This document shows, piece after piece, positions 1 to 7,042 of a DNA stretch of 49,824 bases. The stretch's first letter is position 1. Every line of letters starts with the position of its first letter. The notes beneath the pieces were generated by a model, which made no database searches, was not told the origin of the DNA, and worked only from the letters and a program-made list of their open reading frames with translations. The position numbers were made by a program, and so were the translations under genes. The DNA comes from Myxococcales bacterium (GTDB taxonomy: Bacteria > Myxococcota_A > Polyangia > Polyangiales > Polyangiaceae): NCBI GenBank assembly GCA_009692485.1, contig SHZB01000003.1, positions 1-49,824 of the forward strand, read 5' to 3'.

Positions 1-1079
1 CAACGGTATTGCGAGAGGCGTAGCGCAGCGGCGTCGTCGATCCCGGTGACGCGCTTACCGAGACGCAAGTTCAACTTCTCGATGAAGCAACTCACGAGCA
101 GCGGAATGTCCTCCGCGCGATCGCGAAGTGGCGGCAGATCGATCGGCACGACGTTGAGGCGATAGTAAAGGTCCTCGCGGAAGCGGCCCGCGGCGAGCTC
201 ACGTCGCACGTCGCGATTGGTGGCTGCGACGAGACGCACGTCGACGCGAATGGTCTTGGTGCCACCGACGCGCTCGAGCTCGGAGTCTTGCAAGACGCGC
301 AGGAGCTTCGCTTGCATGTCGAGCGGGATCTCGCCGATTTCATCGAGAAACAGAGTCCCGCCGTGCGCCAGCTCGAAGCGGCCCGGCTTCGAGGTCACCG
401 CCCCCGTGAACGCGCCACGCTCGTAGCCGAAGAGCTCGGACTCGACCAGCGCCTCCGGAATGGCCGCGCAGTTCACCTTGATGAAGGGGCGGCCGGCGCG
501 ACTCGAATGTTCATGGAGCGCCCGGGCGACGAGCTCTTTTCCGGTACCGCTCTCACCGGTGACGAGCACGGTCGTCGGCGTGTCGGCGACGCGGTCGAGC
601 AGAGCGTAGAGGTCACGCACCGGCTTGCTGCCACCGAGGATTCCGAAGCGCGTACCTTCGGGCAGACCGCGCGCACCGGGGTGAGACGCGTCGCGATGGG
701 ACAGCTCGGCGATGCGCAGCGCCTTGCGGACGGCGCGGCGGATCTCTTCTTGATCGAAGGGCTTCGAGATGTAGTCGACCGCGCCGAGCTTGAGCGCATC
801 GACCGCCGTGTCGACCGTGGCGTGCGCGGTGAGGATGACGACCGGGAGCTCGGGCTCCTCGGTCTGCATGAGCCGCAAGAGCTCCATCCCGCTGACGCGC
901 GGCATCCGGAGATCGGTGATGACGAGATCGACATGGTGCTCGCGGATGAACTCGATCGCCTGGCCACCGTCCTGGGCCGTGTGGACCTCGTAGCCGTCGC
1001 GTTCGAGCTGGGCCGCGAGCACGCGGCGGAGATTCGCCTCGTCATCGACGACGAGAATTTGGTGCCGATCACCGAGCAT
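1..1079 (-). CDS. NtrC-family sigma-54-dependent response regulator (3' end outside window)
   Basis: Response regulator that activates sigma-54 promoters. Read from the ATG at 1079, about 359 residues are present before the window edge. Residues 8-120 are a receiver domain with acidic pair D12-D13, phospho-acceptor D56 (ITDLRMP), T84 and K106. The AAA+ domain follows from about residue 147, with Walker A GESGTGKE (175-182), the sigma-54-contacting GAFTGA loop (222-227) and Walker B (GTLFLDEI, 241-248). The C-terminal part of the AAA+ module and the expected helix-turn-helix lie off the window. An in-frame TAG 18-16 bases upstream of the ATG fixes the start. No cognate kinase is adjacent inside the window. 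The gene is divergent from the TPR/KPEL gene across about 110 bp. Family assignment is secure; targets are unknown. Confidence 0.95.
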   Translation of the reverse strand, partial: MLGDRHQILVVDDEANLRRVLAAQLERDGYEVHTAQDGGQAIEFIREHHVDLVITDLRMPRVSGMELLRLMQTEEPELPVVILTAHATVDTAVDALKLGAVDYISKPFDQEEIRRAVRKALRIAELSHRDASHPGARGLPEGTRFGILGGSKPVRDLYALLDRVADTPTTVLVTGESGTGKELVARALHEHSSRAGRPFIKVNCAAIPEALVESELFGYERGAFTGAVTSKPGRFELAHGGTLFLDEIGEIPLDMQAKLLRVLQDSELERVGGTKTIRVDVRLVAATNRDVRRELAAGRFREDLYYRLNVVPIDLPPLRDRAEDIPLLVSCFIEKLNLRLGKRVTGIDDAAALRLSQYR

Positions 1080-1189
1080 GGGACTCGCGGCGGACTATAG
1101 CAGCTGCTCACTTCGCCCCGCTGTCCCGGGTAAGGCTCTCTAAGTGAGTTTCTTGGCTCTCCGAGCGGGGAAGCGCATAGGCTGCGCGC

Positions 1190-2188
1190 GTGAAGCGGAT
1201 TGAGTTTTTGGGGTCTTTCGTGTGCGCCGTGTTTCTCGCCTCGACCGCGGCTGCAGCGCCCGCGGCGACGGTGTATCCGCCGTGCCCGAACGCGCCCACC
1301 AAGCAGGATCAGGAGACTGCGAAAGCATTGCACTCGGTCGCCAAGCGGGAGTTCTCGAGTGCGCTCTACAACGACGCGATCGCCTCGTGGACCAAGGCCT
1401 ACCGCTTTGACTGCAAGGCGCACATGCTGCTGCTCAACATCGGCAACGCGCACGAAAAGCTGGGCCAACGCGACGCCGCGATCGGTGCGTTTCGCGAGTA
1501 CATCGCGCGCTCCGGCGCCGAGGCAGATCCGGGGATCATCGAGAAGGTGAAGAACCTCGAGGCCGCGGCCGCGACGCCGACGGTGACCCCACCGCCAGAG
1601 GTAAAGCCAGAGCTAAAGCCAGAGCTAAAGCCGGAGCTAAAGCCGGAGCTAAAGCCGGAGCTAAAGCCAGAGGTAAAGCCGGAGCTAAAGCCGGAGCTAA
1701 AGCCGGAGCTAAAGCCAGAGGTAACACCGCCACCGATCGACGATGGTGCAGCCCCCGATGGAGCGAGCAGCGGCGGGCCGGGGGCCTGGCCGTGGGTGAT
1801 CACCGGCACCGGCGGCGCTGTCGCGATCGCGGGCGGAGTTTTGCTCGCCGTCGGAAGCGCGAAGGTCAGCAAGATCGACGCGCTTTGCGCCGGCAATCGC
1901 GAGGGGTGCACGATCACGCCGGCGGAGGCGGCCGCGGGCAACACAGGCTTGACGCTTCAATGGATCGGCATCGGTGCACTGGGCGGCGGCGTGCTCGCCG
2001 TGGGTGGTGGGCTCGCGTGGCACTTCCTCGCGTCCACACCGGACAGCGCCGCGCCGACGAGCACCGAGCCGACGAGCACCGAGCCCGCGGTGTCGACGAA
2101 TCGCGGCGAGGCCTCGTCCGCGCGATGGACGTTCGCGCCGCTGCTCTCGCCCGAGTTCGCCGGCGCCGGCGCGTTCGGCACATTCTAA
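1190..2188 (+). CDS. Exported TPR protein with (KPEL)11 linker and C-terminal membrane segments
   Basis: 332 residues, no named family. An N-terminal signal peptide (MKRIEFLGSFVCAVFLAS, ending near AAAAP) is followed by a TPR-like helical part (about residues 35-120: paired helices with NIGNAHEKLGQRDAAIGAF). Then comes a low-complexity linker of eleven Pro-Glu-Leu/Val-Lys units (about 136-179). Two Gly/Ala-rich hydrophobic stretches follow (about 203-225 and 258-285), then a Thr/Pro/Ser tail. This suggests a periplasmic TPR head held away from the membrane by a rigid charged stalk. The layout resembles the TPR-plus-proline-rich-spacer proteins common in myxobacteria. The start ATG is the first in-frame codon and gives a good signal peptide. 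Role unknown. Confidence 0.8.
   Translation: MKRIEFLGSFVCAVFLASTAAAAPAATVYPPCPNAPTKQDQETAKALHSVAKREFSSALYNDAIASWTKAYRFDCKAHMLLLNIGNAHEKLGQRDAAIGAFREYIARSGAEADPGIIEKVKNLEAAAATPTVTPPPEVKPELKPELKPELKPELKPELKPEVKPELKPELKPELKPEVTPPPIDDGAAPDGASSGGPGAWPWVITGTGGAVAIAGGVLLAVGSAKVSKIDALCAGNREGCTITPAEAAAGNTGLTLQWIGIGALGGGVLAVGGGLAWHFLASTPDSAAPTSTEPTSTEPAVSTNRGEASSARWTFAPLLSPEFAGAGAFGTF
1595..1726. repeat. 12-bp tandem repeat x11 inside CDS (KPEL linker)
   Basis: Eleven copies of a 12-base unit (CCAGAGCTAAAG with A/G and C/G variants). Each adds one PEL/V-K tetrapeptide, so copy-number change keeps the frame and only alters linker length. Confidence 0.95.
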
Positions 2189-2246
2189 GGGCCGACGACC
2201 AGCGCCCCGCACTCAGGGCTCGCTGCGAAGATACGCGCGGCTGCGA

Positions 2247-3641
2247 TCAACGCGGCAGGCGCGAGAGCTCGTCGTAGAGGTGGATCGCGCTTGCGATCGC
2301 CTTCTGGAAATCGCTGATGAGGAGCGACTCGTTCTCCGAGTGAGCGTTGCAGATCGGATCTTCGAGACCGACGAGCAGCGCGGGCACGCCGCCAAGGACG
2401 CGCGCAAACGGCTCGACGAACGGGATCGAACCGCCACAGCCGATGTATACGGGCTCGACGCCGAAGCCGCTCTTCAACGCCCGCTCACACGCGCTGAACG
2501 CCGGCCCCTCGGGCGTCGTCGTCCACCATCCGCCCGAGCCGCGCACCTTCGTCGTGAGCTGCATGCCCCACGGAGTGTGCGCTTTCAGGTGGGCGCAGAG
2601 GGAGTCGGCGACCTCGCTGCCGACCATGTTGGGCACGGTGCGGATCCCGATGCGGGCGCGCGCCGAGTCGACGATCTGATTCGACGCGCCCTTGAGCGGG
2701 GCGGCCTCGAGCGCGCTGATCGTCAACGACGGACGGTGCCAGCTTAGCTCGTAGGTGTTGAAGCCCGGCTCGCCCGACATCGCGACGCCGTCGAGGAGCC
2801 CCGCGTCCTTGCGAAACGCTGCCTCCTCGTACGGAAGCTGGGCGAGGCGCGCTCGGTCCACGTCGCGCAGCGGCTGTACTTGCTCGTAAATCCCAGGGAT
2901 CGCGAGCCGGCCGTGGTCGTCCACGAGGCTCGCCAAGAGCTTGCACATCGCCATCGCCGGATCGGGGATCGGCCCGCCCCACATGCCCGAGTGAAGCGGG
3001 TGATCGAGGCCGCGCAGCTCCACGTCGGCCACCACGATTCCGCGCAGCGCGTAGGTGATAGACGGCAGACCGGCTGCGAGATTCGCGGTGTCCGTGAGCA
3101 CGATGACATCGGCGTCGAGACGCTCGCGGTAAGCCGCCAGAAATTCTTCGAGATGCTCGGAGCCGATCTCTTCTTCGCCGTCGATCACGATCTTGACGTT
3201 GAGCGGCAAGCCGCCGTTTTTCAGGTACGCCTCGACCGCCGCGAAATGGATCGCCGCGCCGGCCTTGTCATCGACGACGCCGCGACCGTAGAGGCGACCG
3301 TCGCGCTCGGCCGGCTCGAACGCCGGCGACTTCCAGTGGGTAGGCCGTCCCGGTGGCTGCACGTCATGGTGCGCGTAGAGCAGCACCGTCGGCGCGCCGG
3401 GCGCATGGAGCCACTCGCCGTAGACGTAGGGATGGACCCCCGGAAGTTCGAGCACCTCGACCCGCTCGAGGCCGATGCGCGTCATCCACGCGGCTACGTT
3501 TGCGGCGCTCTTGGCGAGCTCGGCGTTTGGCGCTGGATCCGCGGAAATGCCCGGAATTTGCGCCAATTTACGGAGCGCGTCGAGCGTCGATGGAAGCGCC
3601 GACTCGGCGTGAGAGAGTGCCTGTGCGACCGTCGCAGTCAT
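2247..3641 (-). CDS. M20 family dipeptidase / metallopeptidase
   Basis: 464 residues, the full length for the M20 CNDP-like dipeptidase branch. These are cytosolic di-zinc enzymes that cleave dipeptides or peptide-like amides. Metal ligands are visible in order: the His and Asp of YAHHDVQPPG, the bridging Asp of GRGVVDDKAG, the catalytic/ligand Glu pair in DGEEEIGSEH, the Asp of LRGLDHPLHSG and the late His in NAHSENE. The lid/dimerisation domain lies between them. The start ATG at 3639-3641 has an AGAGGAA ribosome-binding site about 8 bases upstream. It is transcribed in the same direction as rpiA upstream (81 bp gap). Substrate cannot be told from sequence; N-acyl amino acids are also possible. 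Confidence 0.93.
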   Translation of the reverse strand: MTATVAQALSHAESALPSTLDALRKLAQIPGISADPAPNAELAKSAANVAAWMTRIGLERVEVLELPGVHPYVYGEWLHAPGAPTVLLYAHHDVQPPGRPTHWKSPAFEPAERDGRLYGRGVVDDKAGAAIHFAAVEAYLKNGGLPLNVKIVIDGEEEIGSEHLEEFLAAYRERLDADVIVLTDTANLAAGLPSITYALRGIVVADVELRGLDHPLHSGMWGGPIPDPAMAMCKLLASLVDDHGRLAIPGIYEQVQPLRDVDRARLAQLPYEEAAFRKDAGLLDGVAMSGEPGFNTYELSWHRPSLTISALEAAPLKGASNQIVDSARARIGIRTVPNMVGSEVADSLCAHLKAHTPWGMQLTTKVRGSGGWWTTTPEGPAFSACERALKSGFGVEPVYIGCGGSIPFVEPFARVLGGVPALLVGLEDPICNAHSENESLLISDFQKAIASAIHLYDELSRLPR

Positions 3642-3722
3642 GGAACGTTCCTCTTACCCCCAAGGTCTGGCCGCTTCTAGCGCGAGGCGCGACGGGCACG
3701 AGAACAAATAGCGCGAGCGACG

Positions 3723-4412
3723 TCAGACCCGCTCGAGACGCACGAGGCCATCGTCCTCGCCGACCCAAACGAGCTGCGCCATGCCGAGGAACATGCCGGT
3801 ATCGACCACTCCGGGCAGAGCGCGGATCGCCCGGTCGGTCGTGGCCGCGTCGGCGAGCGGTGCGAAGCGCGCATCGACGATGGCGTTACCGTTATCGGTG
3901 CGGTAGGGCGCTCCGTCGGACGCGAGACGTACAACCGGATCGGCCCCGAGCGCGGCGAGACTGCGCCGCACGGGTGCCACCGCGAACGGGACAATTTCGA
4001 TCGGCACGGGAGCGCGCGTGCACAGTGCGGGGACGCGCTTTTCGGGCGTGACGAGGACGACGAAACGCCGCGCCAAGCTCGCGACGACGCGCTCGCGCAA
4101 GAGCGCCCCGCCAAGCCCCTTCATCAAGTCGAGCGCCGGCGTCACCTCGTCAGCACCGTCGAAGGCGATGTCGAGGCTGGGCGTGTCTTCGAGGCTGACC
4201 AGCTCGATCCCCATCGTGCGCGCCAGCTCTTCGGAGCGCAATGATGTGGCGACGCCGCTGACCCGAAGCCCGCCGCGCACGCGCTCGCCGAGTCCGCGAA
4301 TGAACGCCTCCGCGGCACGCCCGGTCCCGAGGCCGAGCGCCATGCCGTCCGTGACGAGCTCGAGCGCAGCCTGTGCAACGCGCTCCATCCCTGGCATCGA
4401 AGCTTGCGACAT
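3723..4412 (-). CDS. rpiA: Ribose-5-phosphate isomerase A
   Basis: 229 residues. It interconverts ribose 5-phosphate and ribulose 5-phosphate in the non-oxidative pentose phosphate pathway. Family motifs are all present: phosphate-binding LGTGRAAE near the N-terminus, the catalytic/sugar-binding FDGADEV, KGLGGALLRE, PEKR, and GNAIVDARF near the C-terminus. I chose the ATG at 4410-4412 (MSQASMPGM). A GTG 18 bases further upstream is in frame and would add six residues. Its 5' end lies about 180 bp from the divergent fni start, so the two share an upstream region holding a 17-bp triplication. Confidence 0.95.
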   Translation of the reverse strand: MSQASMPGMERVAQAALELVTDGMALGLGTGRAAEAFIRGLGERVRGGLRVSGVATSLRSEELARTMGIELVSLEDTPSLDIAFDGADEVTPALDLMKGLGGALLRERVVASLARRFVVLVTPEKRVPALCTRAPVPIEIVPFAVAPVRRSLAALGADPVVRLASDGAPYRTDNGNAIVDARFAPLADAATTDRAIRALPGVVDTGMFLGMAQLVWVGEDDGLVRLERV

Positions 4413-4447
4413 GGGGCATCCGAGCCGCACCCGGAACGCGTGTCAAT

Positions 4448-4498
4448 GACGCGCAAGAACGCATCACCCACGAGAACGCATGACCCACGAGAACGCAT
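4448..4498. repeat. 17-bp tandem repeat x3 between rpiA and fni
   Basis: Three copies ending in AGAACGCAT (4448-4464, 4465-4481, 4482-4498). The last two differ at one base. They lie in the 177-bp divergent spacer and may add ATG codons upstream of fni. Confidence 0.85.
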
Positions 4499-4589
4499 CG
4501 TTTCGAAGGATCCGGTGCGAGTGCTCGGGCAAGCCTGGCGGGCGGAAATATCTCCCGCGCCCGCACGGCAAACGTATGACGAAGGTGCG

Positions 4590-5648
4590 ATGTCGATCGG
4601 CCGCCGCAAGGATGAGCACCTCGAGCTGTGCGCGCGAGAAGACGTGGGGTTCGCGCACAAGTCGACGCTGCTCGAAGCGGTCGAGCTGCTTCACGACGCG
4701 CTGCCCGGCCTCGCCGACGGCGAGCTCGACACGCGGGTCGTCCTGTTCGAAAAAACACTGCGAGCGCCCATCGTGCTCGCCGGCATGACGGGTGGCAGCG
4801 AGCGCGCCGCGAGCGTCAATCATCAACTGGCGCGCATCGCAGAAGAGTGTGGCTACGGCTTCGGCCTCGGCAGCCAGCGCCCGATGCTCGCGTGTCCCGA
4901 CGACGCGAGCTACCTCGTGCGCAGCGTGGCCCCCACGACGCTGCTCCTCGGCAATCTCGGCGCGGTGCAAGCGCGGCTGGCGGGGCCCGAGCGCGTCGCA
5001 GAGCTCGCACGGGCGGTCGGCGCGGACGCCATGTGCATTCACCTCAACGTTGCGCAAGAGCTGGTGCAGCCCGGCGGCGATCGCGATTTTTCAGGGCTCG
5101 CGGACACGTTCGCCGAGCTGGTCGTGCATCTGCCGATCCCCGTCGTCGCCAAAGAAACCGGGTGCGGGCTGTCGCCGCGAACGGCTGCACGGCTCGCGTC
5201 GCTCGGTGTCCGTCACGTCGATGTATCGGGCGCAGGCGGCACGTCCTGGGTCGCGGTCGAGACGCTGCGGGCGCGCGAGCATGACGATCAGCGCGCGCTC
5301 GGCGAGCTGTTGCGCGACTGGGGCATTCCAACCGCGGCGGCGATCTCCTTCGCGCGGGCCGCGAGTCCGTCCTTCGAGACCGTGCTCGGCAGCGGCGGCA
5401 TTCAGACCGGGCTCGACGCGGCCCGCGCGATCGCCCTCGGCGCCGACGCGGTCGCCATCGCGCGCCCCGTCCTCATCGCGCTCGATCGCGGCGGCCCAGC
5501 GGAAGCCCGCGCCTACCTCCAGCGCATCGAACGTGAACTCCGCGCGGTGATGTTGCTCACCGGCTCGCGCTCGCTCGCTCACCTGCGGCGCGCACCACGG
5601 GTGCTCGGCCCGACCCTGCGCGCGTGGCTCACCCCGCTGTCGGGATAG
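4590..5648 (+). CDS. fni: Type 2 isopentenyl-diphosphate delta-isomerase (FMN-dependent)
   Basis: 352 residues. It interconverts IPP and DMAPP in isoprenoid synthesis using FMN and NADPH. Diagnostic motifs: N-terminal RKDEHLEL, APIVLAGMTGG, GLGSQRPML, the Lys-Glu of KETGCGLS, VDVSGAGGTSW, and the FMN phosphate-binding SGGIQTGLDAARAIALGAD. An open frame continues 62 codons upstream, but family proteins begin just before RKDEHLE. The ATG at 4590 is preceded by GAAGG and is therefore preferred. The upstream extension is the 17-bp repeat region. Myxobacteria usually make isoprenoids by the mevalonate route, with which type 2 isomerases go; the rest of that route is not in the window. Confidence 0.95.
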   Translation: MSIGRRKDEHLELCAREDVGFAHKSTLLEAVELLHDALPGLADGELDTRVVLFEKTLRAPIVLAGMTGGSERAASVNHQLARIAEECGYGFGLGSQRPMLACPDDASYLVRSVAPTTLLLGNLGAVQARLAGPERVAELARAVGADAMCIHLNVAQELVQPGGDRDFSGLADTFAELVVHLPIPVVAKETGCGLSPRTAARLASLGVRHVDVSGAGGTSWVAVETLRAREHDDQRALGELLRDWGIPTAAAISFARAASPSFETVLGSGGIQTGLDAARAIALGADAVAIARPVLIALDRGGPAEARAYLQRIERELRAVMLLTGSRSLAHLRRAPRVLGPTLRAWLTPLSG

Positions 5649-5674
5649 TCGCTCGACGTGATGGCTTCGGCGCA

Positions 5675-6595
5675 CTAATCGGACTTGAGCAGCACGCGGT
5701 TGCGACCCGAGTTCTTGGCAGCGTAGAGCGCGCCGTCGGCGGCCCCGACCAGCTCGAGCGGATCTTCGCTGCCTTGGCGGTACTCGGCGACTCCGACGCT
5801 GACCGTGACCGAGATGCTCCCCTTCTCGATGACGAAGGGCGCCGTCTCGACCGCGCTGCGAATGCGCTCGCCGAGCCGGCCCGCATCGGGAAGCGCGATC
5901 CCGCGGAGCACGACGCAGAACTCTTCTCCACCGTAGCGCGCGAACACGTCTTCGTTACGTAGCAGCGCGTGCACGACCGCCGCGAGCCGCACGAGCACCT
6001 GATCTCCGGCGACGTGACCATGGGTGTCGTTGACCTGCTTGAAATGGTCGATGTCGAACATGATCAAGCTCAAGATCGTGCCGTGCCGTCGTGCGTACGA
6101 GATCTCGAGCGCGAGGTGGTCGACGAAGTACTTTTTGTTGAACGCGCTCGTGAGCGCATCGCGAAGCGCGGCGTCGTACATGCGCTGCTGAAAGCTCTCG
6201 TCGAGCCGGTCGTGGAAAGTGAATTTCAGGATGGTCGTGTCGCCGAGGCGAATTTTGTCGCCGTCCTGAAGCTCGACCATTTGGATGCGGTCGCCATTGA
6301 CGAGCGTGCCGTTGCTGCTCTCAAGGTCTTCGAGCGAGACCCTCGGGCCGTCCATCGTGAGCCTCACGTGCATGCGCGAGATGCTGTCATCCTCCACGCA
6401 AATGTCCGCGCGCGACGAGCGTCCGATCGTGGTCGTACCGTCGCCGAGCTTGAACATCTTGCCGACCTCCGCCCCGGCGAGGACGATGAGATAAGCGCGA
6501 TCACGCTGGGACCGAAACGCCAGCTCCTGCTTCAGCTGCTCTAGGCTCGAGACGCGGGTGGTCTCCAGGTCGTCTTGCTTGAACTTGTTGCTCAT
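5675..6595 (-). CDS. FHA-GGDEF diguanylate cyclase
   Basis: 306 residues. Residues about 40-125 form a forkhead-associated domain, which binds phosphothreonine peptides, with GRSS, SRMH and SSNGTLVNG signatures. Residues about 140-305 form a GGDEF domain that makes cyclic di-GMP from two GTP. The active site reads RYGGEEF. An allosteric inhibitory site RNED lies exactly five residues upstream, so product inhibition is expected. No transmembrane segment is seen, so it is a cytosolic cyclase likely recruited to or gated by a Ser/Thr-phosphorylated partner. Its ATG overlaps the TGA of the broken phosphoesterase upstream, so the two were once translationally coupled. Confidence 0.95.
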   Translation of the reverse strand: MSNKFKQDDLETTRVSSLEQLKQELAFRSQRDRAYLIVLAGAEVGKMFKLGDGTTTIGRSSRADICVEDDSISRMHVRLTMDGPRVSLEDLESSNGTLVNGDRIQMVELQDGDKIRLGDTTILKFTFHDRLDESFQQRMYDAALRDALTSAFNKKYFVDHLALEISYARRHGTILSLIMFDIDHFKQVNDTHGHVAGDQVLVRLAAVVHALLRNEDVFARYGGEEFCVVLRGIALPDAGRLGERIRSAVETAPFVIEKGSISVTVSVGVAEYRQGSEDPLELVGAADGALYAAKNSGRNRVLLKSD

Positions 6596-6962
6596 CGCAC
6601 CGCGGCGCCGATCTCACGCTGCGCTCGCCCGAGCGGCACTGTGAATTGTTCGAGCTTGATAGCACCTCCGGCGTCGTCAATGAAGGCGGCATGCGCGAGC
6701 GCTTCGTCGGACATGCCGTGGGTGAGCTGCTCGAGCAGATCACGCGGCGAACCGTGCACCATCAGCAGGTAGCCCCCGCCGTTGAGCGGCTGGCGTACGA
6801 CCTCGGGCAACTTGCCGAGACGCTCGATGACAGATCGCCGGCGACGAGGACCCGCGAATCACTCCGTCGCTCCGCCGTTGCGAGGACTGCGGCGAGCGCA
6901 TCCGCGTAGCCATGAACGTCCGAGAGGAAGAGCAACGTCACGCCGCCATCGTAGCGCAACAC
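6592..6962 (-). pseudogene. Frameshifted remnant of a calcineurin-like metallophosphoesterase
   Basis: The N-terminal part, read from 6962 (or a GTG at 6942), gives LLFLSDVHGYADALAAVLA and LVAGDL, the first two metal motifs of a YfcE/MJ0936-type phosphoesterase. Near 6840 the frame is lost. Continuing one frame over gives IERLGKLPEVVRQPL, then LMVHGSP, then a C-terminal strand ending in the TGA that overlaps the GGDEF start. The GNHD motif and the GHTH motif of the family are absent, so there are internal losses besides the frameshift. Total coding potential is about 120 residues, against 160-250 for the family. A sequencing error could explain the frameshift but not the missing motifs. Confidence 0.65.
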
Positions 6963-7042
6963 GACGTTGAATTTGCCCGGATCGCGGTCATTTTCGGCCT
7001 GTTATTTTCGGCGCTGTCGGACGATGCTCCCGCGCGAGTCGC

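Noticed and set aside
473-1468. 331-residue minus-strand open frame over the NtrC-like gene
   Set aside because: Ser/Arg-rich out-of-frame shadow; the correct frame has receiver and AAA+ motifs.
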